Of a stretch of 40,083 nucleotides of DNA, positions 7,106-15,600 are shown piece after piece. Source of the stretch: Planctomycetota bacterium. Its GTDB lineage: Bacteria > Planctomycetota > UBA11346. How positions within the stretch are numbered: position 1 is the first letter of the stretch; every line of letters begins with the position of its first letter. Location: contig JAKLKR010000019.1 of assembly GCA_023150565.1 (NCBI GenBank), forward strand, positions 1-40,083, in the 5' to 3' direction. Under the pieces are notes generated by a model. The model was not told the origin of the DNA. It did no database searches and saw only the letters and a list, made by a program, of their open reading frames with translations. The position numbers and the translations under genes are program-made.

Positions 7106-8689
7106 TCAGCGCCCGAGGGCGCAGGCGGCGTGCAGGCGCGCCACCTCCTCGGCGCTCAGCGCGCGGTCGAACACCGCCAGGGCGGCGATGTCGCCCTTCA
7201 GCGCCTCGCCCAGCATGTTGCCGCCGGCGTTGCGCGCGGCGACGGTGAACTCGCACTGGCCGCTGGGCTTGCTGGTGGCGTGCAGGGCAGGGTCGTAGCG
7301 GAAGATGCCCTTGTTGTAGTAGTAGGGGTTCATGCCGCGGTGGCCGCCATCGGGACCCTCCTTGGTGAAGTACGGGTCCTTGCGGTTCTGGCCCTCGGGG
7401 TCCATCGGGCGCTCCTCGAACACCCCGTCCTGGTAGGCGCGGATCCAGGTCCCGTCATAGGTGAAGGCCAGGGTCACCCAGCGCCCCACCGGCAGCAGCG
7501 AGCGCGGCGAGGGATAGTCGGCGCACCACGGCAGGCCGCTGCGGTCGGCGCGGCGCGACACCCCGCCCTCGCCGCTGATGTGCGGGGTCAGGCGCTCGGC
7601 GCCGCCGTAGAGCGGCATGTTGATCAGCATCGAGTACTGGCGGGTGCCGGTGTCGTCGCCGGCGCCCCTGCCCTCGCTCCAGATGCCGGCGATGGTGCGG
7701 CCGCCCTTCAGCTCGGCCAGGCGCACCACCGCGAACATGCTCACCTGGGCCTGCTTGCCGCCGATGTTGAGGGCACCGAGCTGGTCGGCGGGCAGGCGCA
7801 GGTAGCAGTCGCCGTCGAAATGGGCGGCGTGGCCCGAGAACGGCCCGCCCGCCACCCGCGCCACCGGGTGCCCGACCTCGAGCAGCGGATAGCGCGCGGC
7901 CCCGGCCACCGACGCGCGCGGGGTGCCGGGCTCCTCGCCGAAGGTCCAGAAGGCGACCAGGTTGGGCACCGCCGCCACCGCGTCGCAGCGGGCCTTCAGC
8001 AGCGCCTGGTCGGGATCCGGCGCGGCCACGTCGCCATCGACCACCGGCCACACGTAGGCGGCATTGGGATGGGGCAGGCCGTCGCGCTGGTTGCCCTCGC
8101 AGGGCACGAAGATCCAGGCGTCGTCGGCGGGCGAGGGCTGGCGGGTGCCGCGCCGGGCGCACCAGTAGATGTTCGACTGGAGGTGGCGTACCGGGCCGAC
8201 GTCGGCCTCGCCCTCCCAGATGGCGGTGTTCTTCTTCATCACTCCGAACGGCACCCGGTGCTTGGGGTCCTGGGAATGGCTGCCGTCGGGCAGGTACCAG
8301 CCGGTGATGCCGAGGTTGACGTAGTACATGAAGCTGAACTCGGCGTTCGGGCTGGTGATGTTGTAGCCCTCGTCCGACCTGCCGTCGGTGCGGAACAGGT
8401 GGTCGAACGCCTCGCCGTGGGCGGGGGCCACCGCCGGCAGGCGCCAGCCGGCGATGGCGCGCTTGCGCACCGGGTCCTGGTAGACCAGCCGGCTGGCCCA
8501 GGCGTTGGCCTCGGCCCAGGTCATCCTGCCGGTGGCATGCGCGCCGCTGGTCTTTGCGAAGTTGGCGTCCTGCAGCCAAGTGACCTTGAGCACGTCGTCG
8601 TAGAGCAGGCCGCCGCCGCGGTCGTGCACCGCGGCGGGCGCGGCGCAGGCGGCGATGGCGAGCAGGGCGGAGGGGATGATGCGGTTCAT
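7106..8689 (-). CDS. Secreted protein: DUF1566-like (Lcl C-terminal) domain plus LamG-like lectin domain
   Basis: The protein is 527 residues with signal peptide MNRIIPSALLAIAACAAPAA. Residues about 20-225 are a DUF1566/Lcl-type module (HDRGGGLLYDDVLKVTWLQD, later GWRLP and SDEGYNITSP, ending YVWPVVDGDV). Residues about 245-525 form a concanavalin/LamG-like beta-sandwich (ALNIGGKQAQVSMFAVV, GRWVTLAFTYDGTWIRAYQDG, and the closing ALAVFDRALSAEEVARLHAA that is characteristic of LamG_3 domains). It is likely an extracellular glycan-binding or adhesion protein. The first module is a paralogue of the gene 18 bp upstream, so this pair arose by duplication followed by gain or loss of LamG. A Shine-Dalgarno AAGGA sits 7 nt before the ATG. 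Confidence 0.8.
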   Translation of the reverse strand: MNRIIPSALLAIAACAAPAAVHDRGGGLLYDDVLKVTWLQDANFAKTSGAHATGRMTWAEANAWASRLVYQDPVRKRAIAGWRLPAVAPAHGEAFDHLFRTDGRSDEGYNITSPNAEFSFMYYVNLGITGWYLPDGSHSQDPKHRVPFGVMKKNTAIWEGEADVGPVRHLQSNIYWCARRGTRQPSPADDAWIFVPCEGNQRDGLPHPNAAYVWPVVDGDVAAPDPDQALLKARCDAVAAVPNLVAFWTFGEEPGTPRASVAGAARYPLLEVGHPVARVAGGPFSGHAAHFDGDCYLRLPADQLGALNIGGKQAQVSMFAVVRLAELKGGRTIAGIWSEGRGAGDDTGTRQYSMLINMPLYGGAERLTPHISGEGGVSRRADRSGLPWCADYPSPRSLLPVGRWVTLAFTYDGTWIRAYQDGVFEERPMDPEGQNRKDPYFTKEGPDGGHRGMNPYYYNKGIFRYDPALHATSKPSGQCEFTVAARNAGGNMLGEALKGDIAALAVFDRALSAEEVARLHAACALGR

Positions 8690-8707
8690 GGTGGTGTCCT
8701 TCGTTTT

Positions 8708-9361
8708 TTAGCGCTGCGGCGCCCCGACGTCGCCGTCGCGCACCGGCCACACGAACAGCTTGTCCCACTTGTTGTAGAAGTTCTGCACGCCCCAGTAGGT
8801 GTTGAACATCCAGCCGTTGCGCTCGGGGAACGAGGGGCCGTCGGAGCCGCTCCAGTAGATCACCGCCATCAGGTTCCTCACCGGGCCGACCTCGTGGCTG
8901 CCGCCCCACTTGCCATTTCGACCGGCGCCGAAGTCGCTGCGCACGCTGCCGTCCTTGTCGTAGTAGCCGGTGAGCCTGAGGTTGACGTGGTACATGTAGG
9001 CCAGCTCGGAGCGCGGGCTGGTGATGTTGTAGCCTTCGTCCGAGCTGCCATCGAGGCGGAAGCGGCCGCTGTAGCGCTCGCCCGCCAGCGGGCGGATGCG
9101 CGGCAGGCGCCAGTCGTCCCAGTCGCGGCCGCGCACCGCGTCGTGGTAGACCAGGCCGGCGACCCAGGCCTGGGCGGCCTTGAAGTCCATCGCGCCCTCG
9201 GGGGTGGCGTCCGGGGCCTTGACCGTCTTGGCGTGATTGGCGTCCTGCAGCCAGGTGATGTCGAGCACGTCGTCGTAGAGCAGGCCGCCGCCGCGGTCGT
9301 GGACGGCGGCGGCGGCGCTGCCGGCGCACAGGCAGGCGCAGAGCAGGGGGCGGAGGATCAT
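8708..9361 (-). CDS. Secreted DUF1566-like (Lcl C-terminal) protein, single-domain paralogue
   Basis: The protein is 217 residues with signal peptide MILRPLLCACLCAGSAAAA. The mature part parallels the first 220 residues of the following gene: HDRGGGLLYDDVLDITWLQD, then the DWRLPRIRPL block, SDEGYNITSP, a YMYHVNLRLTGYY strand and a final FVWPVRDGDV. The LamG module is absent. I chose the ATG at 9361 over upstream in-frame starts because it gives the signal peptide and has AAGGA 7 nt upstream. It is the first gene of the minus-strand group and lies 137 bp from the divergent PocR-AraC regulator, which is a natural candidate to control it. DUF1566 domains occur in exported proteins of many phyla without a settled function. 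Confidence 0.8.
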   Translation of the reverse strand: MILRPLLCACLCAGSAAAAVHDRGGGLLYDDVLDITWLQDANHAKTVKAPDATPEGAMDFKAAQAWVAGLVYHDAVRGRDWDDWRLPRIRPLAGERYSGRFRLDGSSDEGYNITSPRSELAYMYHVNLRLTGYYDKDGSVRSDFGAGRNGKWGGSHEVGPVRNLMAVIYWSGSDGPSFPERNGWMFNTYWGVQNFYNKWDKLFVWPVRDGDVGAPQR

Positions 9362-9498
9362 GGCGGGTTCCTTGCGGTCGGGCCGGCGCGACGCGCGCGG
9401 CGGGTCGCAGGTGGTACGCCGGGCGGTCTGACGCCCGGGAGGCCGCCGTGTCCTCGGGCCGGCTTGCCCTGTCCGCCGGGCGGCTACGACCACCCGCC

Positions 9499-10356
9499 AT
9501 GGACGCCCCGACCCCGCGCGAGCTGCCCGAGGCGGCCCTGGCCGCCGCCGAGCGGGTGATCGGCCTGTCGCTGTGCCTGCACGACCACCTCGGCCTGCTC
9601 ATCCCCTTCCTGCCCGCGCGCCGGCTGCACCACCTGCACGCCCCCTGCGCCCAGGTGAAGACCCAGCGCCAGCGCGCCTGCGACGACTGCTGCCACCACG
9701 CCGTGCTCGCCGCCGCCGGGCGCTTCCGCCACGGCCTGCTCAAGCGCTGCCATGCCGGGGTGGTGGAATGGGTCCTGCCGGTGTTCTGCGGCGACAGCCA
9801 CTGGCTGACCCTCTACGCCGGCCCGCGCACCGCCGGCGACGGACTGCGCTTCGACCAGGACGCGCCCCAGGACCCCACCGGGTTCTGGGCCCCGCTGGTG
9901 GCGGCGGTGGCGCCGCTGGGCCGGGCCGAGGCCGAGGCGGTGATGGAGGTGCTGCGCCAGCTGGCGGCGCGCCTCGAGCGCTGGCGCGAGCGCGACCTGC
10001 CCCGCCTGGCGGCGCCGCCGGCCGAGCACTGGAAGCGCAACCGCCGGGCCGAGATCGCCGCCTGGATCGTCGCCCGCCACCGCGAGCAGGTCGGGCTGGA
10101 GGACCTCGCCGCCCACCTCCACCTGGGCAGCGAGCGCGCCCGCCACGTGCTGCACGAGCTGTTCGGCGAGGGTCTGGCCGAGCTGCTCGCGCGCGAGCGC
10201 CTGGGCACCGCCTGCGAGCTGCTCGAACGCACCGACATGCCGGTGGCGGCGGTGGCGCGCGCCAGCGGCTTCCACAGCCGCTCGCATTTCCACGACGCCT
10301 TCCAGCAGGCCCACGGCTGCGCCCCGGGCGCCTGGCGCCGCCGGCGTCGCGGCTGA
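9499..10356 (+). CDS. AraC-family regulator with PocR-type sensor domain
   Basis: The protein is 285 residues. The N-terminal part (about 10-175) matches the PocR ligand-binding pattern: SLCLHDHLGLLIPF, then Cys at 50, 61, 64, 65, 84 and 97, with RCHAGVVEWVLPVFCGD corresponding to the family's 'C..GL....P' block. From family knowledge, this domain binds small organic ligands such as short hydrocarbon derivatives or diols, and some members bind metal through the Cys residues. The C-terminal part (about 185-285) holds the two AraC helix-turn-helices, the second being DMPVAAVARASGFHSRSHFH followed by F-x2-A-x-G-x2-P. The ATG at 9499 is preceded by 137 bp shared with the divergent DUF1566-like gene, where CGCCGGGCGG occurs twice (9417-9426, 9474-9483). 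It is likely a local activator; the ligand is unknown. Confidence 0.85.
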   Translation: MDAPTPRELPEAALAAAERVIGLSLCLHDHLGLLIPFLPARRLHHLHAPCAQVKTQRQRACDDCCHHAVLAAAGRFRHGLLKRCHAGVVEWVLPVFCGDSHWLTLYAGPRTAGDGLRFDQDAPQDPTGFWAPLVAAVAPLGRAEAEAVMEVLRQLAARLERWRERDLPRLAAPPAEHWKRNRRAEIAAWIVARHREQVGLEDLAAHLHLGSERARHVLHELFGEGLAELLARERLGTACELLERTDMPVAAVARASGFHSRSHFHDAFQQAHGCAPGAWRRRRRG

Positions 10357-10418
10357 GGGCCGCGTTTGCCGGCCGGAGCGCGCCGCGTAGCCTGGGCGGC
10401 GGAGCCGTCCGCACGCCG

Positions 10419-11602
10419 ATGACCAGGGCCGTCCAGCCGCGCCGCCCCGCCCGCCGCCGCCAGCCCGGCGACCGCCGCCAGATCCTGGTGGCGGTGCACC
10501 AGGATGGCTTCTCGCAGCGCGAGCTGCTGATCGGCTTCTGCCGCCACGTGCGCGAGCACTGCGCCTGGGACCTGCACTTCCTGCCCCACCTGGGCTGGAA
10601 CCTGGAGGCGGCGCGCGCGGGCGTGCCCTGGGACTTCGACGGCATCCTGCTCTACAGCGAGTCGATGGAGATCTCGGAGACGGTGCGCGCCTATGGGCCG
10701 CCGTGCGTCGACTTCGCCATCGCCTGGATCCAGCGCTACCTGCCGCTCTACGACGAGGTCGAGGTGGGCCGCCTGGCGGGCGTGCACCTGCGCGAGCAGG
10801 GCTATGAGCGCGCCGCCTACCTCGGCCTGTCGGGCTGGGGCGAGCGCGACCCGCGCGGCCGCGGCTTCGCCGTCGGCTTCGGCAGCGATTACGCCGCCAT
10901 GCCGCGCATGCTGCACTCGGTCGAGGACATGGCCGCCTGCAGATCCAGGAATGGGTGCGCGGCCTGACCCTGCCCTGCGCGGTGTTCGCCGCCTCCGACG
11001 GCATGGCCCAGGCCACCGCCATGGCGGCGGTGCGGCTGGGCCTGCACATGCCGGACGAGCTCGGCCTGGTGGGGGTCGACGCCGATCCGGTGCTGTCGTG
11101 GGTCTCGCCGGTGCCGCTGTCGAGCGTGCGCATGCCCTACCAGGAGAAGGGCGCGCTGGCGGCGCGGGCGCTGGAAGGGTTGATCGAGACCGGCGCCGCC
11201 CCGCCGCGGCCCGACCTGCTCGCCCCGGTCGAGGTGGTGGCGCAGCGCTCGTCCAGCCGCGAGGACCGCGCCGACCCGCTGGTGGCGGCGGTGCGCGCAG
11301 GCATCTGCGCCCGCCTGGCCGAGGCCCCCGGGGTCGAGGCCATCGCCGCCGGCCTCGGCCTCAACCGCCGCACCCTGGAACGCCGCTTCGCCGCCCTCAC
11401 CGGCGCCTCGCTGCTGGACGAGATCCAGCGCCAGCGCCTGGCCGAGGCCCGCCTGCGCCTGCGCCGCGGCGGCGGCAACCGCGACACCGCGGCGGCGGTG
11501 GGCCTGACCGCCAACCGCTTCGTCACCTGGTTCCACCGCGCCCAGGGCTGCACCCCGGGCACCTACCGCGAGCGCTGGGGACACCTGGCCGGGGCGGAGT
11601 GA
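10419..11602 (+). pseudogene. XylR-like regulator (periplasmic-binding-protein fold + AraC HTH), frameshifted
   Basis: The ATG at 10419 starts a frame that reads as a XylR-type AraC regulator: RRQILVAVHQDGFSQRELL, then a LacI/PBP-like sensor (DFDGILLYSES, RLAGVHLREQGYERAAYLG). After MLHSVEDMAA the frame ends in CRSRNGCAA and a stop at 10967. The family sequence resumes in another frame from 10937 as LQIQEWVRGLTLPCAVFAAS, through DELGLVGVDADP, to a C-terminal AraC HTH pair (ICARLAEAPGVEAIAAGLGL ... CTPGTYRERWG) and a TGA at 11600. The shift lies at 10935-10940 and fits loss of 1 or 4 bases, for example one copy of a CTGC duplication. Joined, the protein would be about 394 residues, normal for the family. 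It may be a real null mutation or a sequence error. It sits ahead of the prepilin/glycosidase genes and is probably their regulator. Confidence 0.75.
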
Positions 11603-11747
11603 TCCTGCACCAAGCAGATGGATCACCGCCACGACGCCACGACGCCACGTTGAAAGGCTTTATGAGGATCCGCACCTCACACTGAGGGGAGCAGGGAAGT
11701 CGGCGGCCGGGGCGCCGTGGCGTCGTGGCGGTCGAATCGCCGGATTC
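11599..11747. repeat. CGCCACG palindromic element, copy 1 (MITE- or REP-like)
   Basis: The arms at 11621-11649 (GATCACCGCCACGACGCC..., the unit CGCCACGA repeated) and 11711-11738 are reverse complements apart from small differences. The outer boundary begins GTGATCC, which contains the stop codon of the preceding gene, and the far side ends GTCGAATCGCCGGATTC. A second copy in opposite orientation lies at 20257-20420; the two share the edge GTGATCC-N7-AGCAGATG, both arms, and an internal GAAAGG...CTTATG segment. No coding capacity is seen. Confidence 0.7.
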
Positions 11748-11795
11748 TGTCTGACCGCAGTCGCAATCGGGTAGCGGGGCGCCGTCTTCGGGTAG

Positions 11796-11824
11796 TTGCC
11801 GGCCGTGACGCCGGGGCCCATACT
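11796..11824 (+). promoter_or_regulatory. Candidate sigma-70 promoter for the prepilin-glycosidase genes
   Basis: TTGCCG (11796-11801) and CATACT (11819-11824) are separated by exactly 17 bp and lie 32 bp before the prepilin-like ATG at 11857. They match the -35 and -10 consensus at four of six positions each. In such GC-rich DNA this pair is conspicuous, but transcription has not been shown. Confidence 0.45.
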
Positions 11825-11856
11825 CAGGGGGATCCCCGGACCCAGGCGGTGACGAC

Positions 11857-12630
11857 ATGACCAAGCCAGCCCAGCGCGCCGCCGCCTTCACGCTCATCGA
11901 GCTGCTGGTGGTCATCGCCATCGTGGCGGTGCTCGCCGGCATGCTGCTGCCCGCGGTCGACCTGGTGCGCAGCGCCGCGCGCACCGCGGCGTGCGCCTCG
12001 AACCTGCGCCAGGTGGCGCTGGCGACCTTCGCCTACGCCCAGGACAACGACGGCCTGCTGCCGCCCCAGGGCTGGAGCGCCACCACCCCCTACACCCAGA
12101 ACGGCAGCCCCTTCGGCGCCCTGTGGCCGTACCTCGACAGCCCGCGGGTGTGGATGTGCTCAACCAAGCGGCGCGCCGCCCCCTACCTGCCCAATGGCGC
12201 CGTGGCCGGCTACTGGGAGGGCGTGGGCATGTGCTACGGATTCAACTACCTCGGCACCTTCGGCCGCGCCCTGGCCGGCGGCAAGCCGCCGCTGGCGGTC
12301 CTGAGCGGCACCAGCGAGCTGATCCTGGCCGCCGACAGCATGGGCACCGGCGGCTACGGCGGCATGCCCTGGCTCGACGGGCAGCTCTTCCAGGTCGGCT
12401 ACCCCACCGATCCCGCCGGGAGCGGCAGCGCGCGCTTCCAGACCCAGCTCAAGCACGGCGGCCGGCGGGTGAACCTCGCCTTCGTCGACGGCCACGTGGC
12501 GGCGGAACGCCCGAGCGCCCTGCGCTACGGCCCGCACTTCTTCGGCGCCTCGCAGCGCACCGCCACCATCGTCCTGTACGGGGTGACCATGCCCTGGGAC
12601 CAGGCGGTCAACGATCCCGCCTTCGACTGA
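11857..12630 (+). CDS. Type II/IV prepilin-like protein of the DUF1559 (H-X9-DG) class
   Basis: The protein is 257 residues. It has a classic prepilin N-terminus: a short basic leader then [20 protein letters not shown], with the peptidase site before F and the conserved Glu at +5, followed by the hydrophobic assembly helix and [20 protein letters not shown], which is typical of planctomycete and lentisphaeral pseudopilins. The C-terminus carries the family's H-x(n)-DG pattern as [17 protein letters not shown]. It should be processed by prepilin peptidase and anchored in, or assembled at, the cytoplasmic membrane with its C-terminal domain outside. It lies 36 bp before the GH2-like gene on the same strand and downstream of the XylR-like regulator. 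The role of such cassette-encoded pseudopilins is unknown. Confidence 0.88.
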   Translation: MTKPAQRAAAFTLIELLVVIAIVAVLAGMLLPAVDLVRSAARTAACASNLRQVALATFAYAQDNDGLLPPQGWSATTPYTQNGSPFGALWPYLDSPRVWMCSTKRRAAPYLPNGAVAGYWEGVGMCYGFNYLGTFGRALAGGKPPLAVLSGTSELILAADSMGTGGYGGMPWLDGQLFQVGYPTDPAGSGSARFQTQLKHGGRRVNLAFVDGHVAAERPSALRYGPHFFGASQRTATIVLYGVTMPWDQAVNDPAFD

Positions 12631-12666
12631 TCCGCCGGAACCATCCATCCCCTGCCTGGAGCCTGC

Positions 12667-15600
12667 ATGCACCTGCTGCGCTGCGCCGTCGCCCTGCTCA
12701 TCGCCGGCCAGGCGGCCTCGCCCGCCGCCGACACCGCCACCCGCAGCAGCCTCGACCTCGCCGGCGCCTGGTCGGCGCAGCCGGTGCGCGGCGCGGCGGC
12801 GCCGGACCCGGGCCTGTGGGCCGAGGTGCGCCTGCCCGGCAACCTGGTGGTCGAGGACTCCTGGCGCGTGGCGCGGCGCACAGAATGGGCCTCTGACCTG
12901 CTCACCAGTCCGGGCGACGCCTGGATCGAGCGCCAGGTCCAGGTGCCGGCAGGGTGGGAGGGCCGGCGCATCGTGCTGAGCGCCGACGAGGTCGAGCTGG
13001 ACGCGGTGGTGCACGTCGACGGCCGGCGCGCGGGCGAGATCCTCAACCCCGGCGGCGAGCTGGACCTGACCGCGCTGGTGCGACCGGGCGCCAGCGTCCG
13101 CCTCGGCCTGCACCTGACCCGCAGCTATGCCGGGGTCTCGCGCCCGGCCGCCGAGGACCCCCTGCACGCCATCGCCTGGGGCGACACCTTCCGGCGCTAC
13201 GCCCGCCTCGGCCTGGGCGCGGCGCGGCTTGAGGCCCTGCCCCGCGCCGGCCATGTCGCCGCGGTGGTGGCGGTGCCGTCGTGGCGCACGCGCAGCCTGG
13301 GGCTCGAGGTCGACGTGGAGGCGGCCCAGGCCCTGCCGCAGGCGCGGCTGGCGGCCACCGTGCGCGGCCCCGACGGCGCGGTGGCGCTGGCGTTCACTGC
13401 CGGCCCGCTCGCGCTGCCCGCCGGCGCCAGCCGCCAGGCCATCGCCGCGCCCTGGGCCGAGCCCCGCCTGTGGGAGCTGGGCGACCCCCACCTCTACACC
13501 TGCTCGGTGGCGCTGCTCGACGCCGCCGGCGCCACCATCGACGCCAGCCCGCCCATCACCTTCGGCTTCCGCGAGACCTGGGTCGAGGGCCGCGACCTGA
13601 TGATGAACGGCCACCCCAGCCGCTGGCGCCTGCACTGGCGGGCGGAGAGCGCGCAGGGCATGCAGCTGCTGCTGGGCATGGGCTTCAACGTCTTCCAGAT
13701 CCAGCCCAACCCGGAATGGAGCTCGTTCTCGCGCTTCGGCACCCTGCCCAGGGTGGAGGCCGACGCCGCCCTGGCCGACGCCCAGGGCTACGGGCTCACC
13801 GCGCCGGCGGTGGTGGTCAACCGCTTCGGCGGCAACCTGCTGACCAACCCCCGGCTGCAGGCCCAGTACCGCGCCTACCAGGAGCGCCACGTGCGCCGGC
13901 TGCGCAACCACCCCAGCATCCTCGCCTGGGGGGTGTCGATGAACTTCACCAACAGCCCGCCGGACCAAGCCTTCCCCCAGCGCCTGGGCCGCCGCCGGAC
14001 GCCGCAGAGCAAGGGCGCCGACGGGGTGATCGAATGGGCCACCGCCGGGCTGCACGCCATCGATCCCACCCGCCCGGTGTTCGGCCACTGCGGCGGCGCC
14101 ACCGCCGATCTGCACACCCGCAACGCCTACCTCGACTGGCTGCCGCTGAGCGAGTGCGAGAACTGGCTGTCGGCGTGGGCGGCGGCGGGCGAGGTGCCGT
14201 GGGGCGCGGTCGAGTTCGGCACCCCCTATGTCACCGGCGACTTCTTCCATCGAGGCGACGGCAGCGAACAGCTGATGGGCGGCATCCCGCGCACCGCCGG
14301 CGTGCCGCTGGTGGCGGAATACTGCGCCATGCGCCTGGGCGACCGCGCCTACGCCCTGGAAGGCGACCGCCACCTCGCCGGCCTGGTCGAGCTGGCGCGC
14401 AAGGCCGGCCCGCATGGCGCCGGCTTCACCATCGACGAGACCCCGGTGATGCCGGTGATGGCCGAGAGCGCGCAGCGCATCACCCGCGCCTGGCGCACCT
14501 GGGGCCTCGCCGCCGGGGCCCTGCCCTGGACCTTCGGTGTGGGCTACGGCGGCACCCCCAGCGGCGGCTGGGCCAAGGGGCTGTACCTCTACAAGGACCT
14601 CGCCGGCGATCCCGCCGGCTACCGCCGGCGGCCGGAGTGGGCCAACGGCCTCTACGACGCCTACCGCGCCACCCAGCAGCCCTTCCTCGCCTGGCTGTCG
14701 GGACCGCCTGGGCGCTTCGTCGCCCGCGACCACCAGGTGGTGGCCGGCGGCACGCTCGCACGCGGCATCGCCCTGGTGTGGGACGGGCCGCGCGCGGCCG
14801 AGGCGGCGCTGCGCTGGGAGGTGCGCCACGACGGCCGCCGCATCGCTGGCGGCGAGCTGACCCAGGCGCTGGCCCCGGGCGCGATCCGCATCCTGCCCCT
14901 GACCATCGCCGCCCCGGCGGTCGACCGCCGCACCGAGCTGGTGGTGCTGCTGCGCGCCGAGATCCCCGGCCAGGATCCGCAGGAGGACCGCCTGGTGGTG
15001 GCGGTGCATCCGCCCGCGTCGGCGCCGCGCCTGGCCGCGGTGCAGGTGGTCGATCCCGCCGGCACCACCGCCGCGGCCCTGCGCCGGCTGGGGGTCGCGG
15101 TGCAGCCGCTGGCGGCGGGCGCGCGCCCGGCCGGGACGCTGGTGGTCGGGCGCAAGGCCCTGGCGCCCGGCAAGCCGCTGCCCTTCACCGCCGCCGAGGT
15201 GGCGGCCGGGCTGCAGGTGCTGGTGTGCGAGCAGGACGGCGCCGCCCTTGACGCCCTCGGCCTGCGCAGCAGCGACGCCGCCGCGCGCGAGGTGTTCGCG
15301 CGCCAGCCCGGCTCGCCGCTGCTGAGGGGCCTGGCCGCCGACGACCTGCTGGACTGGAACGGCGCCAGCTCGGTGCTGCCGGAGGCCGGGCCGGCGCGCA
15401 GCACGCCGGATCCGCACGGCCAGCACTGGGGCAACCACGGCACGGTGGCGGGGGCGGTGATCGAGACCCCGCACGCCGGCGCCTTCACCCCGGTGCTGGA
15501 ATGCGGCTTCGACCTCGCCTACAGCCCGCTGCTGGTGTGGCGCCACGGGGCCGGATCGGTGACCTGGTGCCAGCTCGAGCTGAGCGAGCGCGCCGCCGCC

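Noticed and set aside
3884-9559. Plus-strand open frame of 1891 codons
   Set aside because: It runs antisense across several well-supported minus-strand genes, and its translation is low-complexity (His, Gln, Gly, Ala, Arg). At this GC content, stop codons are rare in the antisense frame of real genes.
10935-10967. Programmed ribosomal frameshift in the XylR-like gene
   Set aside because: No slippery heptamer or downstream pseudoknot is evident, and regulators of this family are not known to need one. Mutation or sequence error is simpler.
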